Made by a program: the position numbers and the translations under genes. A stretch of 64,000 nucleotides of DNA. Source: Streptomyces sp. 11x1 (lineage in GTDB: Bacteria > Actinomycetota > Actinomycetes > Streptomycetales > Streptomycetaceae). Below, in pieces: positions 28,393-37,782 of the stretch. Numbering within the stretch: the first letter of the stretch is position 1; each line of letters opens with the position of its first letter. Location of the stretch: positions 1,488,001 through 1,552,000 of the forward strand of contig NZ_CP122458.1 in NCBI RefSeq assembly GCF_032598905.1. Direction: 5' to 3'. The notes beneath the pieces were generated by a model. The model was given only the letters and a program-made list of their open reading frames with translations, was not told the DNA's origin and ran no database searches.

Positions 28393-30873
28393 ATGTACTT
28401 ACGAGGGTTGAGCGACGCGAAGAGACGGGCCTGGGCGGCCACCCTGACCGCCTCGGTCGTCACCGCGGGACTTCTGTCGGGCCCCGCGGCCCAGGCGCGA
28501 CCGGCGCCGGAACCACCGCTGACAACGATGTCGATCAAGTCTCCGCCGGGCGGCTCCGGCCCTCGGGTGCTGATCTTCCACGGCTCCGCGGCCCCCGGGG
28601 AGGAGTCGCCCGTCGTGAACGCCGGGATCGAGGCGATCGAACGGATCGGGCTGTCCGGACCGGCCGCGGAGCGCTTCGGGGTCGTCGCCACCGACGACGC
28701 CTCCGTCTTCACCGACGAGACCCGGCTGAGCGGCTTCAACGCCGTCGTCTTCCTGACCGGCGGCGGTGACGTCCTGGATCCCGAGCAGGAGGCGGGCCTC
28801 GAGACCTATATGGAGGCGGGCGGCGGTTTCGTCGGCGTCCATGACGCGGCCCGCGCCGAACCGTACTCGGACTGGTTCACCGGGCTGATCGGTGCCCGTC
28901 CGGCGGCGTCCAGCCCGACGGCCGTACAGCGGGCGACGGTCGAGGTCGGTGACCGGCGGCACCCGGCCACCAAGGACCTGCCGGCACAGTGGAAACGGCC
29001 CGACAAGTGGCTCAACTGGACGAAGAACCCCTCGGGTTCCGTGCACACCGTGGCCCGGGTCCGCGAGTCGACCTACCAGCCGGGCACCGGCGCCAACGGC
29101 TGGGACCACCCGGTGAGTTGGTGCCGCGACTACGACGGCGGCCGTTCCTTCTACACGGGCATGGGCGGAACCGTCTCCGCGTACGACGAGACCGACTTCC
29201 GTACACATCTGCGCGGCGCCCTGCTGTGGACCTCCCGCCTCGCGCGGGCGGACTGCAAGGCGACCATCACCGCCAACTACAAGGCGGAGCGGCTGACCCG
29301 GCCCAACCAGCCCGGGCAGAACGACCAGATCGGTGAACCGCACGGCCTGGTCACCGCACCCGACGGGCGGGTCCTGTACATCGGCCGGGGCGGCGCCGAC
29401 TCCTCCCAGCCCGTGGTCACCGACTGGAACGACCCCGACATCGGCAAGGGCAAGGGCGAGGTCCACGTCTACGACCCGCGGACGAAGAAGGTCACCCTCG
29501 CGGGCGCCCTCACCGTCTTCGGCAACAAGGGCGGCGGCGACGAGCTGATCAAGGTCGAGGAGGGCCTGCTGGGCATCGAGCTGGACCCCGGCTTCCAACA
29601 GAACGGCTGGGTGTACCTGCACTACACACCGCACGCGCGGATCGATCGTGACACCCGGATGGCCGAGCGCCGCGTCTCCCGCTTCACCCTCGACCTCGCG
29701 AACAACAAGCTGGACCTGGGCAGCGAGAAGGTCCTGCTCAAGTGGCCGGTGCAGATCCACAGTTGCTGTCACGCGGGCGGCGGGATGAGCTTCGACTCCA
29801 AGGGCAACCTGTACATCGCGACGGGAGACAACAACTCCAGCGGCTTCAGCGCCGGTTACTCGGGCAACAATCCCCAGCCCAACTACAAGGGCGTCTCCTT
29901 CGCCGACGCGCGCCGCACCGCCGGCAACACCAACAACCTCAACGGCAAGATCCTCCGCATCCATCCGGAGCCCGACGGCACCTACACCCTGCCCGCCGGG
30001 AACCTCTTCACCGGCAAGGAGACCGCCGAGGGCGGCGGCAAGACCCGCGGCGAGATCTACGTGATGGGCGTCAGGAACCCCGCCCGGATCTTCGTCGACC
30101 GGCAGACCGACGTCCTCTACGCCGGCTGGGTCGGCCCGGACGCGAGCGCGCCGTCGACGACCTGGGGACCCGCCAAGTACGACACCTTCGCCGCCATCAC
30201 CGAGGCGGGCAACCGGGGCTGGCCGTACTGCATGGGCAACAAGCAGCCCTACCGGGACCGCAACCTGCCGGACCCGTCGCAGCCGCTCGGCTGGTACGAC
30301 TGCGACCACCCGAAGAACGAGTCCCCGAACAACGACGGGCTGGTCAACCTGCCCCCGGTGACCGGCAACAACATCTGGTACGCACCGCAGGGCGGCGCCC
30401 CGGACTTCCCCCGGGACGCCAGCGGCATCCCCTCCTACAAGAACGAGGAGGCCACGTACCTGCTGCCGTGGCTCAAGGGCGGCGGCCAGGCCACCATGAA
30501 CGGTCCGGTCTACCGGTACTCCGAGTCGGGCGACAACTCCGTCCGTTGGCCCGCCTACTGGGACGGCAAGTGGTTCGTCGGCGACTTCTACGACGCCGAC
30601 CAGCCGCGCCACGCGGTGGTCATGGACCCGAAGAACCAGGGCGGCGGCGGGCTCCCGGTCCACGCGGAGTCCCTGAAGAAGATCGTGCCGGTCGGTGCCG
30701 ACGGCATCAGGAACCTCATGGACTGGAAGTTCGGTCCGGACGGCGCGCTGTACGTCCTGGACTACGGGCGCGGCTTCTTCACCTCGGACGCCAAGTCGGC
30801 GTTGTGGCGCGTCACCTACACGGGCGGCGGTCCGACACCGGCGGCCGACGAGCTGGCGAGGAAGGCGGAGTGA
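28393..30873 (+). CDS. secreted ThuA-domain / glucose-sorbosone dehydrogenase fusion
   Basis: Exported protein of 826 residues. After a signal peptide (MYLRGLSDAKRRAWAATLTA through AQA) comes a ThuA-like class-I amidotransferase fold (PRVLIFHGSAAP, FNAVVFLTGGGDVL, GGGFVGVHDAA, about residues 57-280). It is followed by a glucose/sorbosone dehydrogenase-type beta-propeller (GEPHGLVTAPDGRVLYIGRG, GLLGIELDPGFQQNGWVYLH, SFDSKGNLYIATGDN, YVMGVRNPARIF), which may bind PQQ. ATG at 28393 follows GAGGAGG. The third codon is TTA, so translation should depend on the bldA tRNA and be linked to development. Its stop overlaps the start of the next gene by one base (TGATG). Confidence 0.88.
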   Translation: MYLRGLSDAKRRAWAATLTASVVTAGLLSGPAAQARPAPEPPLTTMSIKSPPGGSGPRVLIFHGSAAPGEESPVVNAGIEAIERIGLSGPAAERFGVVATDDASVFTDETRLSGFNAVVFLTGGGDVLDPEQEAGLETYMEAGGGFVGVHDAARAEPYSDWFTGLIGARPAASSPTAVQRATVEVGDRRHPATKDLPAQWKRPDKWLNWTKNPSGSVHTVARVRESTYQPGTGANGWDHPVSWCRDYDGGRSFYTGMGGTVSAYDETDFRTHLRGALLWTSRLARADCKATITANYKAERLTRPNQPGQNDQIGEPHGLVTAPDGRVLYIGRGGADSSQPVVTDWNDPDIGKGKGEVHVYDPRTKKVTLAGALTVFGNKGGGDELIKVEEGLLGIELDPGFQQNGWVYLHYTPHARIDRDTRMAERRVSRFTLDLANNKLDLGSEKVLLKWPVQIHSCCHAGGGMSFDSKGNLYIATGDNNSSGFSAGYSGNNPQPNYKGVSFADARRTAGNTNNLNGKILRIHPEPDGTYTLPAGNLFTGKETAEGGGKTRGEIYVMGVRNPARIFVDRQTDVLYAGWVGPDASAPSTTWGPAKYDTFAAITEAGNRGWPYCMGNKQPYRDRNLPDPSQPLGWYDCDHPKNESPNNDGLVNLPPVTGNNIWYAPQGGAPDFPRDASGIPSYKNEEATYLLPWLKGGGQATMNGPVYRYSESGDNSVRWPAYWDGKWFVGDFYDADQPRHAVVMDPKNQGGGGLPVHAESLKKIVPVGADGIRNLMDWKFGPDGALYVLDYGRGFFTSDAKSALWRVTYTGGGPTPAADELARKAE

Positions 30874-33077
30874 TGCGGGAAAGACGTTTGTGGGCAGCTC
30901 TGTTGGCGGCCCTGCTGATGGTCCTGGGGCTCACGTCGACGCCCGCGTCCGGCCGCACGGACGGGGTGCGGGAGAAGGCCGCCGCCCAGGTGCTCACCTG
31001 GACCGCCGGTGACGACATCACCAAGTACCTGACGGCGCCGCGGACCGCGGTGGCGGGTCCGGCCACCGTCGTGTTCGAGAACAGCAAGGCGACCGGCAAC
31101 ACCATGGGGATGCCGCACACGTTGACGTTCGACGTCTCCGACCCGGAGTACAACAACGACGTGCCGCTCAACATCCTCGCCAACCCCGGGGACGACCAGG
31201 GCGGCCGCCACACCGCCGAGGTCACGCTCGCCCCCGGCCGCTACCGCTACTACTGCACGATCCCGGGCCACGGACAGATGCAGGGCATCCTGGTGGTGAC
31301 CGAGGGCACCGGCGAGGACACCACCGCGCCGGAGACCTCGGCGAAGGTCACCGGAACGCAGAACTCCCAGGGCGCGTACGTCGGTTCGGCGTCCGTGGCG
31401 GTGAGCGCGACCGACACCGGCGGTTCGGGGGTCGAGCGGGTCGAGTACGCGATCGGTGACGCCGGGGCCTGGCTGCCGTACACCACGCCCGTGGTGATCG
31501 ACCAGGTCGGCACGCACAAGGTCCGCTACCGGGCGGTCGACAAGGCGGGCAACACGGCGGCCGAGAAGAGCGTCGGGTTCACGGTCGTGGCGCCGCCGAC
31601 CGACGACACGACCGCGCCGGAGACCTCGGCGACGGTGGCCGGTGAGAGGAACCCCCAGGGCGACTACGTCTCGATGGCGACGGTCACCGTCTCCGCCTCG
31701 GACACCGGGTCGGGAGTCAACACCATCGAGTACGCGCTCGGCGACTCGGGGGCCTGGCAGCCGTACACCGCGCCCGTGATGGTGCACGACGTCGGCACGC
31801 ACAAGGTGCGCTACCGGGCCACCGACAAGGCGGGGAACGTGGCGGCGGAGAAGAGCGTCGGCTTCACCGTCGTCGCCCCACCGACCGAGGACACCACTGC
31901 CCCGGTGACGGGCGTGACCGTCGAGGGCGACCGGAACTCCGCCGGCGCGTACCTGAGGAGCGCCAAGGTCACCGTCAGCGCCACGGACCACGGCGGGTCC
32001 GGTGTCGCGGCCGTCGAGTACTCGCTGGACGGCGGCCCCTACCTCGCGTACTCCGCGCCCGTGGTGGTCGACCGGGCGGGCACCCACACGGTCGCGTACC
32101 GGGCGAGCGACAAGGCGGGCAACACGGCCGCCGCGCGCTCGGTCAGCTTCACCGTCGTCGCAGGCGGCGGGGTTCCCACGCCCAACTGCGCCGAGTACGA
32201 CGAGCGGTTGACGGTCTTCGTCGGCACGGTCGACTCGGGGGTGCCGAACCGGGTCACGAACAACCGGTGCCGGATCAACGAGTTGATCGAGGACGAGAAG
32301 GAGTGGACCTCCCACGCCCTGTTCCTGAAGCACGTGGACACCGTTCTCGACAAACTGTTCCGGGAAGGGGTCGTCGACCTGCGTGAGCACACGGCCGTGA
32401 AGGAGGCGGCGGAGGAGTCCGGGATCGGCAGGCCCGGCCAGACGGAGGGCTACCGCACGATCCTCGACGGCACGGCCGAGTCGTTCGCCAAGTGGCAGCA
32501 GGTGGGCGGCGGTTCGTTCGGCCTGAACGGCGACGGCTCGATCACCTCGGGGACCACGAAGGCCGGGCTCGGCATGCTGTGGTTCCCGGAGCGGAAGTAC
32601 GGCGACTTCTCTCTGCGCCTCCAGTGGCGGGACGACGCACCCGGCACCGGCAACGCCAACTCCGGTGTGTTCGTGCGCTTCCCGTCGGTCCTCGACCATC
32701 CGGAGGAGTCGCGGCCGGAGTGGGTGGCCATCAAGTACGGCCATGAGGTGCAGGTCCTGGACCGGCCCGACGGCGACATGTACAAGACGGGGTCGGTATA
32801 CGGCTTCGACCGGGTCGGGCTCGCCGGTGCGGGCGTCACCCAGAAGGGCACCTGGAACGACTACGAGATCAGGGTGGTCGACCAGCACTACTCGGTCTAC
32901 CGCAACGGTGTCCTGATCAACGAGTTCGACAACACCGGCGGCCAGGACTTCACCCCGCCCCGCTCGGACGACCCGGGCACGGACGGACGACGGTTCGCCT
33001 CCGGCTACCTCGGACTCCAGGTGCACGGCACGACGGACGTCGTCTCCTACCGGGACATCCGGATCAAGGAACTGTAG
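30873..33077 (+). CDS. secreted cupredoxin / Ig-like repeat / DUF1080 multidomain protein
   Basis: Exported protein of 734 residues. After the signal peptide (RRLWAALLAALLMVLGLTST) there is a plastocyanin-like domain with a full type-1 copper set: H82 (MPHTLTF), C128, H133 and M136 (YYCTIPGHGQM). Three tandem ~85-residue OmpL47/Ig-like repeats follow, each opening near DTTAPET/V and ending near DKAGNxAAxxSVxFTVV. After a linker comes a C-terminal DUF1080 lectin-like domain (WQQVGGGSFGLNGDGSITSG, FSLRLQWRDDAPGTGNANSG, SGYLGLQVHG), a fold that includes 3-keto-disaccharide hydrolases. Translationally coupled to the ThuA-dehydrogenase gene. The mix suggests electron transfer joined to glycan binding or cleavage. 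Confidence 0.88.
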   Translation: MRERRLWAALLAALLMVLGLTSTPASGRTDGVREKAAAQVLTWTAGDDITKYLTAPRTAVAGPATVVFENSKATGNTMGMPHTLTFDVSDPEYNNDVPLNILANPGDDQGGRHTAEVTLAPGRYRYYCTIPGHGQMQGILVVTEGTGEDTTAPETSAKVTGTQNSQGAYVGSASVAVSATDTGGSGVERVEYAIGDAGAWLPYTTPVVIDQVGTHKVRYRAVDKAGNTAAEKSVGFTVVAPPTDDTTAPETSATVAGERNPQGDYVSMATVTVSASDTGSGVNTIEYALGDSGAWQPYTAPVMVHDVGTHKVRYRATDKAGNVAAEKSVGFTVVAPPTEDTTAPVTGVTVEGDRNSAGAYLRSAKVTVSATDHGGSGVAAVEYSLDGGPYLAYSAPVVVDRAGTHTVAYRASDKAGNTAAARSVSFTVVAGGGVPTPNCAEYDERLTVFVGTVDSGVPNRVTNNRCRINELIEDEKEWTSHALFLKHVDTVLDKLFREGVVDLREHTAVKEAAEESGIGRPGQTEGYRTILDGTAESFAKWQQVGGGSFGLNGDGSITSGTTKAGLGMLWFPERKYGDFSLRLQWRDDAPGTGNANSGVFVRFPSVLDHPEESRPEWVAIKYGHEVQVLDRPDGDMYKTGSVYGFDRVGLAGAGVTQKGTWNDYEIRVVDQHYSVYRNGVLINEFDNTGGQDFTPPRSDDPGTDGRRFASGYLGLQVHGTTDVVSYRDIRIKEL

Positions 33078-33144
33078 GGAACGTCGACATCAAGGAAGTG
33101 CGGGAACGTCGGTGGCCCGTACCCGCGCCGGGTGCGGGCCACCG

Positions 33145-34155
33145 TCACGCCTTCTTCGCCCTGCTCGGCTGCACCCGCTTGGGCTCGCCCGGCATCTTCG
33201 GGTACTCCGGCGGATACGGCAGGTCCCCCAGCCCGTGGTCGTGTTCGTCCCGCGCCGCCAGTTCCAGCAGCGCCTCCAGGGAGAACGCGTGCTCGTCCAT
33301 GTCGGCGTGGACGTCACCGACCTCGGCGAACCGCCCCGGCATCGTCCCCAGGTCGAAGTCGCGCGGTACGGCGACACCCACCTCGTCCCAGGTGAGGGGC
33401 GCGGACACGGGGGCGTGCGGGCGGGGGCGTACGGAGTAGGCGGAGGCGATGGTCCGGTCGCGGGCGGTTTGGTTGTAGTCGACGAAGATCTTCGCGCCGC
33501 GTTCCTCCTTCCACCAGGCCGTGGTCACCTGCTCCGGCATCCGGCGCTCCAGTTCGCGGGCGACGGCGATGGCCGACCGGCGTACCTGGGTGAAGGTCCA
33601 GTCGGGCCGGATCGGTACGAAGACGTGCAGGCCGCGGCCGCCGGAGGTCTTGGGCCAGCCGCGCAGACCGCCGTATTCGTGCAGGACCTCCCGCAGTTCG
33701 TGCGCGGCGCGGACCGCGTCGGCGTAGTCGGTGCCGGGCTGCGGGTCGAGGTCGATGCGGAGTTCGTCGGGGCGGTCGACGTCAGCGCGGCGGACGGGCC
33801 AGGGGTGGAAGGTGAGCGTGCCGAACTGGGCGGCCCAGACGACGGCGGCGACCTCGGTGGGACACATCTCGTCCGCGCTGCGGCCGCTGGGGAAGGTGAT
33901 GTGCGCGGTGGGGATCCAGTCGGGCATGTTCTTGGGGGCGCGCTTCTGGAAGAAGTTCTCGCCCGTCACGCCCTCGGGGTAGCGCTCCAGGGTGGTGGGC
34001 CGGTCGCGCAGGGCCCGCAGGATGCCGGGGCCGACGGCGATGTAGTACCGGGCGAGGTCCAGCTTGGTGAAGCCGCGCTCCGGGAAGAAGATCTTGCCCG
34101 GGCTGGACAGCCGTACCGTCCGCCCCGCCGCCTCCAGGTCCACCGCTTCACCCAT
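33145..34155 (-). CDS. ligD: LigD-type NHEJ polymerase (primase-fold) domain protein
   Basis: Stand-alone polymerase domain of bacterial non-homologous end joining, filling DNA ends with (ribo)nucleotides. It has 336 residues. Catalytic acids D135 and D137 (LRIDLDPQPG) and the SGGRGLHVFVP motif with H177 are present, as are the N-terminal LSSPGKIFFPERGFTKLDLA and ENFFQKRAPKNMPDW typical of LigD-Pol. The ATG at 34155 gives MGEAVDLEAA. Divergent from the ligase gene across a 19-bp inverted repeat. No Ku gene in the window. Confidence 0.93.
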   Translation of the reverse strand: MGEAVDLEAAGRTVRLSSPGKIFFPERGFTKLDLARYYIAVGPGILRALRDRPTTLERYPEGVTGENFFQKRAPKNMPDWIPTAHITFPSGRSADEMCPTEVAAVVWAAQFGTLTFHPWPVRRADVDRPDELRIDLDPQPGTDYADAVRAAHELREVLHEYGGLRGWPKTSGGRGLHVFVPIRPDWTFTQVRRSAIAVARELERRMPEQVTTAWWKEERGAKIFVDYNQTARDRTIASAYSVRPRPHAPVSAPLTWDEVGVAVPRDFDLGTMPGRFAEVGDVHADMDEHAFSLEALLELAARDEHDHGLGDLPYPPEYPKMPGEPKRVQPSRAKKA

Positions 34156-34184
34156 GCGAGCCACGGTAGGCGGAAGGACCGAAT

Positions 34185-34230
34185 GCCGCATACCGGGACC
34201 TTCGACTCACTGAAGGTCCCGGTATGCGGC
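34185..34230. promoter_or_regulatory. 19-bp perfect inverted repeat between the NHEJ genes
   Basis: Left arm 34185-34203 (GCCGCATACCGGGACCTTC), 8-bp spacer, right arm 34212-34230. It lies 30 bp from the polymerase start and 46 bp from the ligase start. It could be a shared operator or a strong hairpin in either transcript; no T-run follows. Confidence 0.75.
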
Positions 34231-34276
34231 GAAGTTCGCCGCGCGGCGACTCCCTGGCGGTCGCAGAATCGAAGGC

Positions 34277-35356
34277 ATGGATCTTCCGGTGATGCCGCCC
34301 GTGAAACCGATGCTCGCCAAGTCCGTGGCGAAGATCCCGCCGGACATGCACTACGAGGCGAAGTGGGACGGGTTCCGGGCGATCGTGTTTCGCGACGGGG
34401 ACGAAGTCGAGATCGGCAGCCGTACCGGCAAGACGCTGACCAGGTACTTCCCCGAGCTGGTGGCGGCCCTGCGGGAGCGGCTGCCGACGCGCTGCGTGCT
34501 GGACGGCGAGATCGTGATCGTCCGCGACGGGCGGCGGCTGGACTTCGACGCCCTCACCGAGCGGATCCACCCCGCGGACTCCCGCGTCCGGATGCTGGCG
34601 GGGACGACCCCGGCCTCCTTCATCGCCTTCGACCTGCTCGCACTGAACGACGAGTCGCTGCTCGACGTCCGGCTCACCGACCGGCGCGCCCTGCTGGAGC
34701 TCGCCCTGGCCGGGGTGAGCGCCCCGGTGCACCTCGCACCGGCGACCACGGACCGCAAGCTGGCCGAACAGTGGTTCGAGCAGTACGAGGGGGCGGGCCT
34801 GGACGGGGTGATCGCCAAGCCGCTCACCCTGCTCTACCGGCAGGACGAGCGGGCCATGTTCAAGATCAAGCACGAGCGGACAGCGGACGTGGTGGTCGCC
34901 GGGTACCGCTTCCACAAGAGCGGACCGGTGGTCGGCTCGCTGCTGCTGGGCCTCTACGACGACGGGGGCACGCTCCAGCACATCGGCGTGTGCGCGGCCT
35001 TTCCCATGAAGCGGCGCGCGGAGCTGGTGCAGGAGCTGGAGCCGCTGCGGCTGGAGGACGTCCGGGAACACCCCTGGGCCGCCTGGGCCGAGGAGGCGGC
35101 GCACGAGACGGCGCGGCTGCCCGGCGCCCCGAGCCGGTGGTCCACGAAGAAGGACTTCTCCTGGGTGCCGCTGCGCCCCGACCACGTCGCCGAGGTGGCG
35201 TACGACCACATGGAGAACGGTGTCCGTTTCCGCCACACGGCCCGCTTCCGGCGCTGGCGCCCGGACCGCACGGCGGAGAGCTGCACCTACGCGCAGCTGG
35301 AGGAGCCGGTGAACTACGACCTGGCGCGGATCCTCGGCCCCGGCACGAACCGGTGA
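34277..35356 (+). CDS. ligC: ATP-dependent DNA ligase (LigC-type)
   Basis: Ligase of 359 residues using a Lys-AMP intermediate to seal nicks, here most likely in NHEJ. Motif I has K29 (MHYEAKWDGFRAIVF). Other nucleotidyltransferase motifs: GSRTGKTLTRYFPEL, VLDGEIVI, SFIAFDLLA, GLDGVIAKPL and MFKIKHERTADVVVAGYR. The OB-fold follows to about residue 310, ending FRHTARFRRWRPDRTAESCT. ATG at 34277. Divergent partner is the polymerase gene. Confidence 0.93.
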   Translation: MDLPVMPPVKPMLAKSVAKIPPDMHYEAKWDGFRAIVFRDGDEVEIGSRTGKTLTRYFPELVAALRERLPTRCVLDGEIVIVRDGRRLDFDALTERIHPADSRVRMLAGTTPASFIAFDLLALNDESLLDVRLTDRRALLELALAGVSAPVHLAPATTDRKLAEQWFEQYEGAGLDGVIAKPLTLLYRQDERAMFKIKHERTADVVVAGYRFHKSGPVVGSLLLGLYDDGGTLQHIGVCAAFPMKRRAELVQELEPLRLEDVREHPWAAWAEEAAHETARLPGAPSRWSTKKDFSWVPLRPDHVAEVAYDHMENGVRFRHTARFRRWRPDRTAESCTYAQLEEPVNYDLARILGPGTNR

Positions 35357-35359
35357 CGC

Positions 35360-36550
35360 TCAGGGCTCCATCAGTACCTTGACCGCCCCGTCCTGCTTGC
35401 GCTGGAACATCTCGTAGGCGTGCGGGGCGTCGGTGAGCGGCACCCGGTGGGTGGCGAAGTCGTCGACGCCCAGGGGGTCGTCGTCCGTGAGCAGGGGCAG
35501 GATGTCGTCGCTCCAGGTACGGACGTTGGCCTGGCCCATGCGCAGCCGGATCTGCTTGTCGAACAGAGTGAGCAGGGGCAGCGGGTCGACCTTGCCGCCG
35601 TAGACGCCGGAGAGGGAGATCGTGCCGCCGCGTCGTACGAGTTCGATGGCGGTGTAGACGGCGGCGAGCCGGTCCACGCCGAGGCGCTCCGTGAGCCGTG
35701 AGCCGATGGCCCGGGGCAGCAGTCCGGTCGCGTTCTGGGCTAGCCGGGCGGCCGCGCTGCCATGGGCCTCGGTGCCGACGGCGTCGATCACGGAGTCGGG
35801 GCCGCGGCCGGCGGTCCGGTCCTGGATGGCACCGACCAGTTCCTTCTCGTTGTCGAAGTCCCTGAGGTCGAAGGTCTCCACGCCCCGCTCGCGCGCCCGG
35901 CTGAGCCGCTCGGGCACCAGATCCACCCCGAACACCTGCTCGGCTCCGCGCTGGAGAGCCACCCGGCAGGCCATGTCGCCGATGGGCCCGAGGCCGAGCA
36001 CCGCGACGCTGCCGCCGGGCGGGACGTGTGCGTACTCGACCGCCTGCCAAGCGGTGGGAAGCACGTCGGAGAGGTAGAGGAAGCGGTCGTCGGGCGGCCC
36101 CTCCGGCACCTTGATCGGTCCGAACTGGGCCTGCGGGACGCGCAGGTACTCGGCCTGGGCCCCGGGGACCGAGCCGTACAGCCGGGTGTAGCCGAAGAGG
36201 GCCGCGCCCATGCCCTCGCCGGTGCACTGGGTGGTCTCGCACTGGGTGGGGAGCCCGGTGAGACACATCCAGCAGCTGCCGCAGGCGATCTGGAACGGTA
36301 CGACCACCCGGTCACCGGCCGCCAGATCGGGGACCCCCGCACCGACCTCCTCGACGATGCCCATGGGTTCGTGACCGAGGATGTCGCCCGGCGTCATGAA
36401 CGGAGTGAGCACCTCGTACAGGTGCAGGTCGGAGCCGCAGAGCCCGGTGGAGGTGATCCGGATGATCGCGTCGGTCGGCTCCTTCAGCACCGGATCGGGC
36501 ACGTTCTCCACCCGCACGTCCCGCTTGCCCTGCCAGGTCACTGCCTTCAT
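35360..36550 (-). CDS. zinc-dependent alcohol dehydrogenase family protein (formaldehyde-dehydrogenase-like)
   Basis: Medium-chain dehydrogenase of 396 residues. Catalytic zinc region LCGSDLHLYE and GHEPMGIVEEVG, structural zinc cysteines in ACGSCWMCLTGLPTQC, and the NAD site AVLGLGPIGDMACRVALQRG. The long insert relative to simple alcohol dehydrogenases is typical of the formaldehyde-dehydrogenase-like branch. ATG at 36550 (MKAVTWQGKR) is preferred to an upstream start. Convergent with ligC, whose stop is 4 bp away. Substrate not known. Confidence 0.88.
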   Translation of the reverse strand: MKAVTWQGKRDVRVENVPDPVLKEPTDAIIRITSTGLCGSDLHLYEVLTPFMTPGDILGHEPMGIVEEVGAGVPDLAAGDRVVVPFQIACGSCWMCLTGLPTQCETTQCTGEGMGAALFGYTRLYGSVPGAQAEYLRVPQAQFGPIKVPEGPPDDRFLYLSDVLPTAWQAVEYAHVPPGGSVAVLGLGPIGDMACRVALQRGAEQVFGVDLVPERLSRARERGVETFDLRDFDNEKELVGAIQDRTAGRGPDSVIDAVGTEAHGSAAARLAQNATGLLPRAIGSRLTERLGVDRLAAVYTAIELVRRGGTISLSGVYGGKVDPLPLLTLFDKQIRLRMGQANVRTWSDDILPLLTDDDPLGVDDFATHRVPLTDAPHAYEMFQRKQDGAVKVLMEP

Positions 36551-36745
36551 CGTGCCCACACTCCGTTCCCGCACCTCGGTCAGCAGGTTTCCGCCCGAGT
36601 ACCCGACCCCTCACCCCCGAACCAGTCAGAAACAATCCACTATGGCCATTGATAAACAGATAAGTGCACAATCGGATGCATCATGAGCGGGATGAGTGAG
36701 ATGAGTGGGACAAGCCGGATGGTCGGGATGGGCGGAAGGGGCACG

Positions 36746-37735
36746 GTGTGCAAGGGGTCCTGGACGCGGCGCGCCCGGCGCGGCGCGACCGCGGGGGCAC
36801 TGCTCGCCGCGGTGGTCGCGGGCACCCTGCTGGCAGGCTGCACCACGACCGGGAGCGACGACGACGGACAGGGGCAGGGCAGCGATCGCAGGGACGACCG
36901 GACCGGCGCCCCGCCGGCCGGGTCCGCGCTCGCCGTGAAGATCGACAACGTCTCCGCCGCCCGCCCCCAGACCGGCCTCGACGCCGCGGACATCGTCTAC
37001 GCCGAGCAGGTAGAGGGCGGCCTCAGCCGGCTGATGGCCGTGTACGCCACCCGGTTCCCCGAGGTGGTCGGACCGGTGCGCAGCGCCCGCGAATCCGACC
37101 TGGAGCTGCTGCGCCAGTTCGACGAGCCGACCCTGGCCTTCTCGGGAGCGCAGAGCAAGCTCCTGCCGCTGATCGGCAGGGCGCCCCTGCACGCGAAGAC
37201 CCCCGAGGACGCCGGAGCCGCCTACTTCCGGGGCGACGACAAGCCCGCGCCGCACAACCTGTACCTGCGCCCCGGGAAGCTCCTCGATGCCCCGCCCGGC
37301 GCCGACGCCCTCACCACCGGTTTCCGCTACGGCCCCGCCCCCTCGGGCGGCACCCCCGAGGACTCCCGCACCGTCCGCTATCCGGCCGCCCGCTTCACCT
37401 TCACCTGGTCCGACGACAGCCGCCGCTGGCAGGTCTCGATGGACGGCAGACCGACGGTCACCACCGACGACGTCCGTGTCGCCCCGGCCACGGTGGTCGT
37501 CCAGCACGTGACCGTCCGCCCGTCGCAGTTCCGCGACTTCCTCGGCAACAACACCCCGTACACGGAGACGGTCGGCTCGGGCCGCGCGGAGGTCCTGCGG
37601 GACGGCAAGATCTTCGACGCGGACTGGGAGCGGAGGACGGCGAACGACGGCACACGGTTCACGACGACGGAAGGCGAGCCGATGAATTTCGCCGAGGGCC
37701 AGGTATGGGTGGTGTACACCGCCGACCGCTCGTAG
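36746..37735 (+). CDS. DUF3048 (YerB-like) lipoprotein
   Basis: Membrane-anchored lipoprotein. After a basic n-region (KGSWTRRARRGATAG) the lipobox TLLAGC gives the lipidated Cys. The mature part holds the DUF3048 N- and C-terminal halves (LAVKIDNVSAARPQTGLDAA, VYAEQVEGGLSRLMAVY, PVRSARESD; AEGQVWVVYTADRS at the end). GTG at 36746 is chosen because GGAAGGGG precedes it; ATGs from 36683 give an odd Met/Ser/Gly-rich repeat (MSGMSEMSG) with no ribosome site. The family role is unknown. Confidence 0.85.
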   Translation: MCKGSWTRRARRGATAGALLAAVVAGTLLAGCTTTGSDDDGQGQGSDRRDDRTGAPPAGSALAVKIDNVSAARPQTGLDAADIVYAEQVEGGLSRLMAVYATRFPEVVGPVRSARESDLELLRQFDEPTLAFSGAQSKLLPLIGRAPLHAKTPEDAGAAYFRGDDKPAPHNLYLRPGKLLDAPPGADALTTGFRYGPAPSGGTPEDSRTVRYPAARFTFTWSDDSRRWQVSMDGRPTVTTDDVRVAPATVVVQHVTVRPSQFRDFLGNNTPYTETVGSGRAEVLRDGKIFDADWERRTANDGTRFTTTEGEPMNFAEGQVWVVYTADRS

Positions 37736-37782
37736 CCGAACGCCTGGCGGAGCCGGCGGAGGGCTCGGCGGGGCCGACGGGG

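Noticed and set aside
28399..30663. 754-codon open frame antisense to the ThuA-dehydrogenase gene
   Set aside because: Val/Gly/Arg-rich shadow without motifs; the plus strand encodes a recognisable secreted enzyme.
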